The notes under the pieces are model-generated. The model searched no databases, was not told the DNA's origin, and worked only from the letters and a program-made list of their open reading frames with translations. A stretch of 23,013 nucleotides of DNA from Candidatus Scatomorpha stercorigallinarum (GTDB lineage: Bacteria; Bacillota_A; Clostridia; Oscillospirales; Oscillospiraceae), in contig DVOV01000025.1 of NCBI GenBank assembly GCA_018713375.1, forward strand, positions 1-23,013, in the 5' to 3' direction. Below, piece after piece: positions 6,577-13,897 of this stretch. Numbering within the stretch: position 1 is the stretch's first letter; each line of letters begins with the position of its first letter. The position numbers and the translations under genes were made by a program.

Positions 6577-7737
6577 TTACCTGAGCGAGACGAAGCGGGT
6601 GTCGTACTCGCCTATCAGGGGCAGGCAGTAGGCGCGGAACTCGTCCGAGACGCCGCCCGGGGTGATCCACTCCAGGGGGAAGGTCTTTTCCGCGTTCGCC
6701 ACCTGCTCCAGGGGGATGAGCATCGTTTCGCAGCTGTACTCCGGCTCGCGCGCGGCGGTAAAGCCCACCATGAAGCCGGTCTGGCCCTCGACGGCGCTCT
6801 TCACGGCCTGCGCGCCGGCCAGCTCGGCCTCCGCACGGTCCACCTCGCTCATGAGGGCCACGCTGGTGCGGCCCAGGAGGCCCGGCTTCTCGCTGCGGGA
6901 CTTGAGGCCCGTCTCCGCCATGATCATGTCGGAGAGCGTCTGCGCCGCGCCGCCGGGCACCTTGTGGCCAAAGCCGTCCACCACGCCGCTGTCCGCCACG
7001 GGGGAGCCGTCGGCATAGTGCAGCCCCTCGGAGATGGTGACCAGCAGCCCGCGGCCGCGCGCCCAGCGCTCCCTGACGGCGGCGAGGAACTCCTCTTTGT
7101 CAAAGGCCGTCTCCGGCAGGTAGACGAGGTGTTCGCAGGGCATCAGGTGGGTGAAGAGGGCGCTGGCGGCGGTTATCCAGCCGGCGTTGCGGCCCATCAT
7201 CTCCATCACCACAACGTGGATGGGCAGCGCGGCGGCGTCCTGCGCCGTCTCCAGCGCGCTGGCGGCGGCGAACTTGGCGGCGCTGCCGAAGCCCGGGCAG
7301 TGGTCGGTGACGGCCAGGTCATTGTCGATGGTCTTGGGTATGCCGATGACGCGCAGCTCATAGCCGCTCTGCACGGCCAGCTGGTACACCTTGTTGCAGG
7401 TGTCCATGGAGTCGTTGCCGCCGTTATAGAAGAAATAGCGGATGTTGAACTTTTTGAAGCACTCGAGCACGGCGGGATAGTCGGCGTCCGTCAGCTTGCG
7501 GCGGCAGGAGCCGATGGCGGAGGCCGGCGTGCGCGCGAGCAGCCCCAGATCTTCGTCGCTCACCGCGCCGAGGTCTATCAGATCGCCGGCGAGGATGCCC
7601 TCCGCGCCGAAGCGCGCGCCGTAGATTTTTTCGATCTCCGGGTGCTTTTTCGCCTCGCGCACAGCGCCGAGGAGAGAGCTGTTTATAACGGGCGTGGGGC
7701 CGCCGCCGTGGGCGATGAGCATGTTTCCTTTGAGCAT
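6577..7737 (-). CDS. 6-phosphofructokinase, PPi-dependent type
   Basis: Phosphofructokinase-fold enzyme of 386 residues that should phosphorylate C1 of a fructose 6-phosphate-like sugar. Motifs: glycine-rich HGGGPTPVIN (10-19), NGGNDS (105-110), PKTIDND (134-140), MMGRNAGW, and the C-terminal WITPGG. Two features mark pyrophosphate use: Asp in the GGND position that in ATP enzymes is glycine (GGDGS), and Lys in PKTIDND where ATP enzymes have Gly. I start at the ATG at 7737, 8 nt after GAGGGGG; the ORF could start 7 codons upstream (7758), overlapping the LarA-like stop, but that ATG lacks a ribosome site. It lies between LarA-like and TauE-like genes. It would feed the aldolase of the same operon at the expense of PPi rather than ATP. 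Donor inferred from sequence. Confidence 0.9.
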   Translation of the reverse strand: MLKGNMLIAHGGGPTPVINSSLLGAVREAKKHPEIEKIYGARFGAEGILAGDLIDLGAVSDEDLGLLARTPASAIGSCRRKLTDADYPAVLECFKKFNIRYFFYNGGNDSMDTCNKVYQLAVQSGYELRVIGIPKTIDNDLAVTDHCPGFGSAAKFAAASALETAQDAAALPIHVVVMEMMGRNAGWITAASALFTHLMPCEHLVYLPETAFDKEEFLAAVRERWARGRGLLVTISEGLHYADGSPVADSGVVDGFGHKVPGGAAQTLSDMIMAETGLKSRSEKPGLLGRTSVALMSEVDRAEAELAGAQAVKSAVEGQTGFMVGFTAAREPEYSCETMLIPLEQVANAEKTFPLEWITPGGVSDEFRAYCLPLIGEYDTRFVSLR

Positions 7738-7750
7738 GTCGCTTACCCCC

Positions 7751-9211
7751 TCACACATTGCTCAGGTCGTCGTCCGCCATGCAGAGGTGGACGGCGCCCA
7801 CTTTGAAGGTCTGCGGCAGGGCCAGGATGCGCGGCGCGGGCCCGGTGAACTTACGCTTGGCGTCCTCCAGCGCCTCCTCGAAGGTGGCGCGGGTCTTGAG
7901 CCCCATGCCGCGGGCGATGCCCGGCTCCTGCGCGCCGACGATGTAGATGGCGGAGGTGTTCATCTCCGCGATGTGGCCGCAGCTCATCATGGAAAAGCCG
8001 TGGAAGGGGTGGAAGGCGTTGGTGAAGCGGTATTTGCGGATGTACTCCTGGTTGGTGGCGAAATACTCGCCGTAGCGGTCCATGTCGGGCAGGATCTGCA
8101 TGTAGTCGTGCTGGAACAGCTCATAGAGCTCGCGCAGGTAGGGCCAGCGCTCGTCGTGGAAATAGCCGTTGCAGATGCTCGAGCAGATGATCACGCAGTT
8201 TTCCTTCATCACGCGCTTGTGGCGTATCACCTGCGCGCTGAGGGCCTGCATCATCTGGATGGGGTTGGTGCCCATGCCGTTGCCGTAGTGGAAGTCCTGC
8301 GGCATACCAAACACCATGATGTCATATTTCTCTTTCGCGTAGGGCACGTAGGTGCGCTTGTTGGCGACCTCCCAGCTGGCCGGCTGCATGACGGCGGCGT
8401 AGCCGCTGAACACGGCGATCTGGCGGGAATAGGTGTCCAGCACGGCGTCGCAGCAGAAGAAGGGGTGGCCCATCTTCTCTTCCATGTGCATGCCTATCTG
8501 GTCGAACTTCGTGCGCATAAGGCTGTGGCCGGAAACGGGCGTGAAGTCCGCGCGGTGCATGACCTTCGGAACATGGTGGCTCGCTATGCTGCGCCAGTGG
8601 GTGATGCCGGTGGCGCAGTGCTTGTAGCCGCCGGAATAGCCGCCGTAGGGGTTGCCCTGGGTGTGGCCGATCAGGATGGGGATGTCGCACTCATAGACGT
8701 AGCGGTTCATCAGCACGGGGTCGCCCGCGCAGGTGACGCCGAGGTCGACCATGTGCTCATAGTCCTCGCTGTCGTGGCTGGTGAGCTGGCCGGAGTAGTA
8801 GAACTCGTTGAAGAGTTCGTCGCCAAGGATCTTCTTCATCTCGGGCACGGTGGCGCGCGGGTGCAGCCCGTTTGAGATGAGCAGCAGGATGTCCTTTTTC
8901 TCCACGCCGGCGGCGTAGAGCTCGTCGAGGCACGCCTTGATGCTCACCTTGCGGTGGCTGGTGGGCTGGGTGCCGCCCTTGACGATGTCCGGGATGACGA
9001 ACACCACGGTCTTGCCCGGGCCGGCCAGCTCCCGCAGCGGGGGCATGCCCAGCGGGTGGCGGATGCTCTCCAGCGTGGCGTTATAGAGCGTGTCCCAGTC
9101 CTGGGGCAGGCATTCCGGGTCGGGCACGGTCGTGCCGGGGATAAATACGTCGGTATTGTCGGGCAGCTCGGCGCTCATAAGGCCGTTGCCGTATTCAAAA
9201 TCAAGTTTCAT
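7751..9211 (-). CDS. LarA-family (nickel-pincer) hydroxyacid racemase/epimerase homologue
   Basis: A 486-residue member of the LarA superfamily, enzymes that racemise or epimerise 2-hydroxy acids through a nickel-pincer nucleotide. The covalent lysine region GYSGGYKH is present (K197, equal to LarA K184), as are H117 in SNGLHPRAT (LarA H108) and H213 in IASHH (LarA H200, Ni ligand). By eye alignment the second catalytic histidine (LarA H174) is Asn187, and the substrate-binding DxTRP motif is changed to DIVKG, with Lys78 for Arg75. It therefore probably does not act on lactate. No larB, larC or larE cofactor gene is in the window. ATG follows GGAGGAG by 5 nt, 11 nt after the TIM-like gene. 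In this operon a sugar acid or modified lactate is a reasonable substrate, but that is inference. Confidence 0.82.
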   Translation of the reverse strand: MKLDFEYGNGLMSAELPDNTDVFIPGTTVPDPECLPQDWDTLYNATLESIRHPLGMPPLRELAGPGKTVVFVIPDIVKGGTQPTSHRKVSIKACLDELYAAGVEKKDILLLISNGLHPRATVPEMKKILGDELFNEFYYSGQLTSHDSEDYEHMVDLGVTCAGDPVLMNRYVYECDIPILIGHTQGNPYGGYSGGYKHCATGITHWRSIASHHVPKVMHRADFTPVSGHSLMRTKFDQIGMHMEEKMGHPFFCCDAVLDTYSRQIAVFSGYAAVMQPASWEVANKRTYVPYAKEKYDIMVFGMPQDFHYGNGMGTNPIQMMQALSAQVIRHKRVMKENCVIICSSICNGYFHDERWPYLRELYELFQHDYMQILPDMDRYGEYFATNQEYIRKYRFTNAFHPFHGFSMMSCGHIAEMNTSAIYIVGAQEPGIARGMGLKTRATFEEALEDAKRKFTGPAPRILALPQTFKVGAVHLCMADDDLSNV

Positions 9212-9222
9212 TGGTCTCCTCC

Positions 9223-10059
9223 TTATTTGCCGAGATAGAGGCGGATGATGTCGAGATATTCGTTGGGGTACCAGCCGATCTCACCGCTGAAGCGGGTGAG
9301 GGCGATGAGGCCGCCGTCGATCTCCGCGATGGAGGCGAGCATCTCCGCGTTGTCGGTCTTCAGCCCGCCGCCGTAGACGACGTCAAGGCCGCCGGTGCGC
9401 TCCTTCACGAAGCGGGCGATCATGGTAATATAGTCCTTTCCGGCCGGGGTCTTGCCCGGGCCGATGCTCCACACCGGTTCATAGCCTATGACGACCCTGC
9501 GCCTATCCACTCCGGCGAGGCCCTCGTCGAGCTGCTTTCCCAGGACTTCTTCCCACTGCGGCTGCTCCTCGCTCTTTTCGCCGATACAGTAGAGCACGTT
9601 CAGCCCGCGCTCCACGGCGCGCAGTATCTCCTGGTTGAGTATGCGGTTGGTGGCGGAGGGATCCTTCACGCCGGCCTCGGCAAGGGTGTCGTTATAGAAG
9701 TTGCGCTCCTCGCAGTGGCCGATTATGACGCTCTCGCAGCCGAGCGCCTTTGCCGCGCTGGCCGGGCGGAGCGTTGTGAACGCGCCGAAGTTGCCGCCCA
9801 CGGCGGTGTCCGCGCGGTGTACGCCCTGGCAGCCTATCTTTATGGGGCTGCCCGCATTTTTCGCCGCGGCGGCGCCGAGGATGTGCGCCTCGGGGAAGAA
9901 CTGGGCGAACTCCACCTCGCTCTGGTCGTACTTGGCAAGGGCCTCCTGCGTGCTGGAGACGATATAGCCGCCCCATTCGGCCACGCCGGCCAGGCGGTTG
10001 ACGCCGCCGAATTCCACCGGGACGTCAAAGCGCTTGAGGTTCAGGTAAAGATGCTTCAT
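9223..10059 (-). CDS. Triosephosphate isomerase-like protein, divergent
   Basis: A TIM-barrel aldose-ketose isomerase of 278 residues. The catalytic set of triosephosphate isomerase is kept: N7/K9 in YLNLKRF, H115 in IIGHCEER, E194 in GYEPVWSIGPGKTP with its flexible loop 6. Phosphate-holding loops differ: loop 7 reads YGGGLKTDN instead of YGGSV, and loop 8 reads IALTRFSGEIGW where the family has GGASL. About 15 extra residues sit near the N terminus. ATG follows GGAGG 10 nt after the aldolase stop. In the operon it follows the aldolase and would interconvert its triose products. The altered loops suggest a substrate other than, or besides, glyceraldehyde 3-phosphate, such as a tetrulose phosphate or a modified triose. 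Most likely an accessory paralogue, not the housekeeping enzyme. Confidence 0.85.
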   Translation of the reverse strand: MKHLYLNLKRFDVPVEFGGVNRLAGVAEWGGYIVSSTQEALAKYDQSEVEFAQFFPEAHILGAAAAKNAGSPIKIGCQGVHRADTAVGGNFGAFTTLRPASAAKALGCESVIIGHCEERNFYNDTLAEAGVKDPSATNRILNQEILRAVERGLNVLYCIGEKSEEQPQWEEVLGKQLDEGLAGVDRRRVVIGYEPVWSIGPGKTPAGKDYITMIARFVKERTGGLDVVYGGGLKTDNAEMLASIAEIDGGLIALTRFSGEIGWYPNEYLDIIRLYLGK

Positions 10060-10069
10060 GCCGCCCTCC

Positions 10070-11218
10070 TCACTCCGCGTAGAAGGCCTTCATGTCCTCG
10101 AGCGTCTTCATCTCGACGAGCGGGGCCTTGCCGTAGGAGCCGAAGTTGACGATGAGGGAGCCGACGGCTTCCTTCACGCCGGCCTCGACGCGCTCCATGA
10201 GGACGGCCACGTCGTTGTCGGGGATGTTGCCGGTGAGGACGGTGTCCATGATGGGTGGGAAGAACACGCGCGGGTCAAAGGCGCTGCGCTTCTCCTCCAG
10301 CAGGCGGTAGACGCCGCCGATGGAGGCGCTGTCGCGCAGTTCGGGGTGGTTTGCAAACAGCTCCTTCATGTTGCGCGTGACAGCCAGGCGGATGTCCGTG
10401 TCGACGTTGATCTTGCGGATGCCGCAGGGGATGGCGGCCACGAGCTCGTCAACGGGGATGCCGTAGGCGTTCTGGATATCGCCGCCGAGGTCGTTAATCT
10501 CCTTGACGATGTACTGCGGCACGGTGGAAGAGCCGTGGCTCACGAGCGCACAGAAAATGCCGAGGCGGTTGATGCACTCCTTTATGGCGATGGCGATCTC
10601 GCGGCGGAGCTTGGCGTTCTTGCCCTTGTTCGCGCCGTGCTGCGTGCCGTAGGAGATGGCCAGCGCGTCCACGCCGGTCTTCTGTATGAACTCGACGGCG
10701 TCGAGGGGGTTGGTGTAGGTGCTGGTCTCGGCAAAGACGTGGTCCTCCTGCCCGCCGAGGACGCCCAGCTCGCCCTCGACGCTGACGCCGAGCGGATGGG
10801 CGTATTTGACGACCTCGCGCGTGAGCTCGATGTTCTGCTCCAGCGGCAGGGAGGAGCCGTCGATCATCACGGAGGTGTAGCCGCCGTCGATGGCGGCGAT
10901 GCAGCTTTCGATGTTCTTGCCGTGGTCGAGGTGCAGCACCACGGGGATCGGGCTGTTCTCGCCGTACTTGCGCACGGCGTCCGCTATGCGGCGCGCGCCG
11001 ACCTTTTTGTCCTCGAGCGTGCCGTTGGCGAAGTCCACGCGGCCGCCCATGAAGGCGTTGGCCAGGTCCGCGCCCTGCAGGATGGCGGGGGAGCGGAAGG
11101 TCTCGTGCATCTCGATGACGGCCTTGGCCTGGGCCACGGCGTTGACGTTGAACGCGCCCTGCGCGTAGTTGTACTTTTCGGCGGCTTCCATCAGGGGGCG
11201 GAGCGGGATGAGCGGCAT
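10070..11218 (-). CDS. Class II (zinc) fructose-bisphosphate aldolase-type enzyme
   Basis: Class II aldolase of 382 residues that cleaves a ketose 1,6-bisphosphate-type sugar into dihydroxyacetone phosphate and an aldehyde. Zinc and catalytic residues are visible: D98-H99 in HLDHGK, SVEGELGVLGGQED (146-159), H194 in SYGTQHG, H228 in ALVSHGSS, and the 1-phosphate binding KINVDTD. It belongs to a longer branch with about 60 extra C-terminal residues compared with the short type. The reading frame is open for 131 codons further upstream (to 11611), but the ATG at 11218 has AAGGAGG 8 nt before it and starts where the family starts. The gene begins 14 nt after nagA and precedes the TIM-like gene. 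It should act on the product of the phosphofructokinase. Tagatose bisphosphate or a 6-modified analogue are alternatives. Confidence 0.92.
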   Translation of the reverse strand: MPLIPLRPLMEAAEKYNYAQGAFNVNAVAQAKAVIEMHETFRSPAILQGADLANAFMGGRVDFANGTLEDKKVGARRIADAVRKYGENSPIPVVLHLDHGKNIESCIAAIDGGYTSVMIDGSSLPLEQNIELTREVVKYAHPLGVSVEGELGVLGGQEDHVFAETSTYTNPLDAVEFIQKTGVDALAISYGTQHGANKGKNAKLRREIAIAIKECINRLGIFCALVSHGSSTVPQYIVKEINDLGGDIQNAYGIPVDELVAAIPCGIRKINVDTDIRLAVTRNMKELFANHPELRDSASIGGVYRLLEEKRSAFDPRVFFPPIMDTVLTGNIPDNDVAVLMERVEAGVKEAVGSLIVNFGSYGKAPLVEMKTLEDMKAFYAE

Positions 11219-11232
11219 TTTTATTTCCTCCT

Positions 11233-12390
11233 TTATTCTTTCGCGGCGGCGTAGATATTTTCGCCGGCCGACCAGGTGGCAAGTACGTCCAGTTCCGGCG
11301 AGAGGACGGTGAAGTCCGCGTCGCGGCCGACGGCGATCTCGCCGCGGCGGTGCTCCTCGCCGATGAGCTTTGCGGGGTTCAACGTGAGCAGGGGCAGCAC
11401 GCGCTCCGGCGGCGCCATGGTGAAGGCGGATATCTTCTTCACGGCCTGCGCGAGCGTGAGCGTGCTCCCGGCGCGGATGCTGGTGCCGGATATCATGGCG
11501 TCCCCGTCCGTGACGGTGACGGGGTTGACGCCCAGCATGTATTCCCCGTCCGGCAGGCCGGCGGCCTGCATGGAGTCCGTGATGGCCACGACCCTGTCCC
11601 AGCCCTTGCACTTCAGGAGCATGCGCACCGTGCCGGGATGGAGGTGGCGGCCGTCGCAGATGGCCTCGCAGAACACATCGCGCTCCAGCACGGCGCCCAT
11701 CACGGCCGGGCGGTGCTGGTGGAAGAGGCTCATGACGTTGAAGGTGTGCGTGCAGCTCTCCACGCCGGCGTCGATGGCGCGGACGGCCGTCTCATAGTCG
11801 GCGTCCGAGTGGCCGATGGCGAGCGTGCACTCGCCGCGGATCTCGCCGAGCATGTCCAGCACGCCGGGCACCTCCGGCGCCACGGTCATGTAGCGCACGC
11901 GGCCCTTCGCGCGCGCCTGGTAGCGGCGGAAGAGCTCCGCGTCCCCCTCGCGCAGCAGCTCGGGCGGCATGGCGCCCTTGTACTTCTGGCAGAGGAAGGG
12001 GCCCTCCAGGTGGATGCCCAGGCACTTCGCGCCCCTGGCGGGGGCGTCCATGAAGGCGCAGACGCTGTCGATGGCGCGCTCCGTGCCCTCCACGGTGTCC
12101 GTGAGGATGCTGGCGAGGAAGCCCGTCACGCCCTGGCTGGCGAAAAAGGCGGAGAGGCGGCAGAGGTCGTCATAGCCGGCGGCGTTCACGTCCACGCCCG
12201 CGCCGCCGTGCGTGTGCACGTCGATGAAGCCGGGAGAGAGGATGTTGCCGGCGAGCTCCACCACCTCGCAGCCCGTGCGGTCCAGCCCGCCGCCGACGGC
12301 GGCGATGCGGCCGTAGCGGACGAGCACCTCCGTTTCGCGCAGCGCGCCGCCGGCGAGGACGCGCCCGCCGGTGAATACCGTGCCCTTCAT
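11233..12390 (-). CDS. nagA: N-acetylglucosamine-6-phosphate deacetylase
   Basis: Amidohydrolase-fold deacetylase of 385 residues, the normal length, that removes acetate from N-acetylglucosamine 6-phosphate. Motifs in order: SPGFIDVHTHGG with the HxH metal pair (as in Bacillus; absent in the E. coli enzyme), GIHLEGPF with the metal-binding Glu, AIGHSDA, CTHTFNVM, ICDGRHLHP and the catalytic Asp in ITDSMQAAG. Unlike its neighbours NagB-like and TIM-like, nothing essential appears to be missing. The ATG comes 1 nt after the stop of the nagB-like gene (TGACATG), so it is coupled. It sets the entry point of the operon's pathway as an N-acetylated hexosamine derivative; the 6-substituent is presumably phosphate, but this cannot be proven from sequence. 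Confidence 0.93.
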   Translation of the reverse strand: MKGTVFTGGRVLAGGALRETEVLVRYGRIAAVGGGLDRTGCEVVELAGNILSPGFIDVHTHGGAGVDVNAAGYDDLCRLSAFFASQGVTGFLASILTDTVEGTERAIDSVCAFMDAPARGAKCLGIHLEGPFLCQKYKGAMPPELLREGDAELFRRYQARAKGRVRYMTVAPEVPGVLDMLGEIRGECTLAIGHSDADYETAVRAIDAGVESCTHTFNVMSLFHQHRPAVMGAVLERDVFCEAICDGRHLHPGTVRMLLKCKGWDRVVAITDSMQAAGLPDGEYMLGVNPVTVTDGDAMISGTSIRAGSTLTLAQAVKKISAFTMAPPERVLPLLTLNPAKLIGEEHRRGEIAVGRDADFTVLSPELDVLATWSAGENIYAAAKE

Positions 12391-12391
12391 G

Positions 12392-13207
12392 TCAGAACGG
12401 CAGGGCCGAGGCGGTGGCGTTGGCGAAAATGGCCGCGTCCGGGTGCTTTTGCAGCAGCGTCACCGGGAAGGAGGCCGAGATCTCGCCGTAGGCGGCCTGG
12501 CGCACCACGCCGCGGTGCCAGTCGCGGAACACGCCCAGGCGCACCTTCCGCGCGGAGAGTATCTGCTTGATGCCGATGGTGACGGCCCTGTTTGGCATGG
12601 CGATGATGGCGCCGCCGCGGTCGCCGATGGCGTTGGCGGTCTTGGTCTCCGGCGTGAGGGTGAGCGTGCGGGTGCCGAGGGCCGCGAACTCCTCCGGCGT
12701 GAGCTCCGGCCGGGCCTCGTTGAAGGCCAGGTGGCCGTTGATGCCGATGCCGCCGAAGGCGATGTCCACGCCGCCCAGCTCCTCGATCAGGCGGTCCACC
12801 CTGCCGGGGTCGGCCGGGTCGGGGAACACGCGCTGCTCCTCGGGCATCAGCAGCTCGGGGTCTATCTTCGTGTAGACGTTGTTGCGCATGAAGCCGCGGA
12901 AGGAGAGCGGGCTTTCGATGTCGATGTAAGTGCCGTCGTCGTTCAGGTACTCGTCCATGTTGATGAACCAGCAGTTTTTGAGGCTGACGCGGTCGCGGTT
13001 CACCAGGCGGACGAAGATGGGGTACTGGCCCACAGGGCCCACGGGGCAGATGAAAACGGTCTTTTTGCCCTCCGCGTTATGGGCCTTGATGGTGTTCACC
13101 ATCTCCAGCGCCAGCTCGTAGAACACCTCGCCGGAATCGCCGAGGGGATAGACGGGTATCCTGGCGCCTTTGCCGAGCTCCGCGGCGGGGATCTTGAAAT
13201 AGTCCAT
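12392..13207 (-). CDS. Glucosamine-6-phosphate deaminase (NagB)-like protein, altered active site
   Basis: NagB-fold aldose-ketose isomerase/deaminase of 271 residues, close to the family length. D85 in FINMDEY (E. coli D72), H159 and E164 in INGHLAFNE (H143, E148) are kept. N157 replaces the catalytic D141 of the family's xDGHIAFNE motif. The phosphate-loop PTGGTP is replaced by CPVGPVGQ (54-61), and the Lys that contacts phosphate near the C terminus (E. coli K208) looks to be Arg. These points come from eye alignment. ATG lies 8 nt after AGGAG, 24 nt after the response regulator gene. Together with nagA it would make a fructose-type product for the phosphofructokinase. It may be a slow or specialised deaminase, a pure isomerase, or act on a non-phosphate 6-substituent. 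I give no gene symbol for this reason. Confidence 0.83.
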   Translation of the reverse strand: MDYFKIPAAELGKGARIPVYPLGDSGEVFYELALEMVNTIKAHNAEGKKTVFICPVGPVGQYPIFVRLVNRDRVSLKNCWFINMDEYLNDDGTYIDIESPLSFRGFMRNNVYTKIDPELLMPEEQRVFPDPADPGRVDRLIEELGGVDIAFGGIGINGHLAFNEARPELTPEEFAALGTRTLTLTPETKTANAIGDRGGAIIAMPNRAVTIGIKQILSARKVRLGVFRDWHRGVVRQAAYGEISASFPVTLLQKHPDAAIFANATASALPF

Positions 13208-13231
13208 GTTTTTATCTCCTTTCCTGGCCGC

Positions 13232-13897
13232 TCAGAAGAGGTGGGCCACGTTCAGTTCTCTTATCGTCTCGACGATCTCCTTCGTGCGGGAGCAGCCGAA
13301 TTTGCGCAGCAGGCTTTTTATCTGCGTCTTGACGGTGACGAGCTCCACGCAGCGCAAAGAGGCGATCTCCTTGAGCTTCTTGTCCTCCAGCAGCAGGCGC
13401 ACCAGCTCGCGCTCGGCGGCGGTGAGCTTGCTCACGGAGTTGATGAAAAAGAGCAGGCTCTTTTCCGAACTGCGAAGGCGGGAATACTCCTTCAGCAGCA
13501 TGTTCTGTATCTTCGCGTCCAGCATCGGGCGGCCGGCGACGGCCGAGCGGATGTGCAGCAGCAGCTCCTCGTCCGGGCAGCCCTTGACGATGTAGTCCAC
13601 CGCGCCCGCGCCCATGCTGGTGAGGATCATGTCCTCCGTCTCGTGCGCGGTGAGGAAGATGACCATCACGTCCGGGTTGGACTCCAGTATCTCCTCCGCA
13701 GCGTGGATGCCGGCGGTGGTGGTCTCCATCTCGATGTCCATCAGCACCAGGTCGCAGTCCACTTCGCCGGCCAGGGCCACGGCCTGCGCGCCGGAGGTGG
13801 CCTGGCCCACGACACTCATGTCGTCCTGCGCGTTGAGCGTGTCGCAGAGGTCCTCGCGGATGATGTCAAAGTCCTCCGCCACCAGTATCCTCGTCAT
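13232..13897 (-). CDS. Response regulator, NarL/LuxR type
   Basis: Two-component response regulator of 221 residues: receiver domain (about 1-120) and a C-terminal LuxR-type helix-turn-helix (about 155-215). The receiver has acidic pocket residues E8/D9, phosphoacceptor D54 in LVLMDIEM, the Thr of FLTAHE and Lys in DYIVKG. The HTH reads LTAAERELV, then LKEIASLRCVELVTVKTQIKSLL, with the TVK recognition helix. A helical linker (about 121-150) joins them. Its ATG overlaps the kinase stop by 4 nt (ATGA), the hallmark of a cognate pair, and the sugar genes start 24 nt after it, so it presumably controls its own operon. No target site could be defined. The assignment is firm, the signal unknown. 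Confidence 0.94.
   Translation of the reverse strand: MTRILVAEDFDIIREDLCDTLNAQDDMSVVGQATSGAQAVALAGEVDCDLVLMDIEMETTTAGIHAAEEILESNPDVMVIFLTAHETEDMILTSMGAGAVDYIVKGCPDEELLLHIRSAVAGRPMLDAKIQNMLLKEYSRLRSSEKSLLFFINSVSKLTAAERELVRLLLEDKKLKEIASLRCVELVTVKTQIKSLLRKFGCSRTKEIVETIRELNVAHLF

Noticed and set aside
5430..6584. Plus-strand open frame of 384 codons opposite the epimerase and TauE genes
   Set aside because: Spans two real minus-strand genes, has low-complexity His/Ala/Gly/Asp composition and no ribosome site.
11219..11611. N-terminal extension of the aldolase frame
   Set aside because: The extra codons read the nagA gene in another frame (Arg/Gly/His-rich). The ATG at 11218 has a strong ribosome site and matches the family start.
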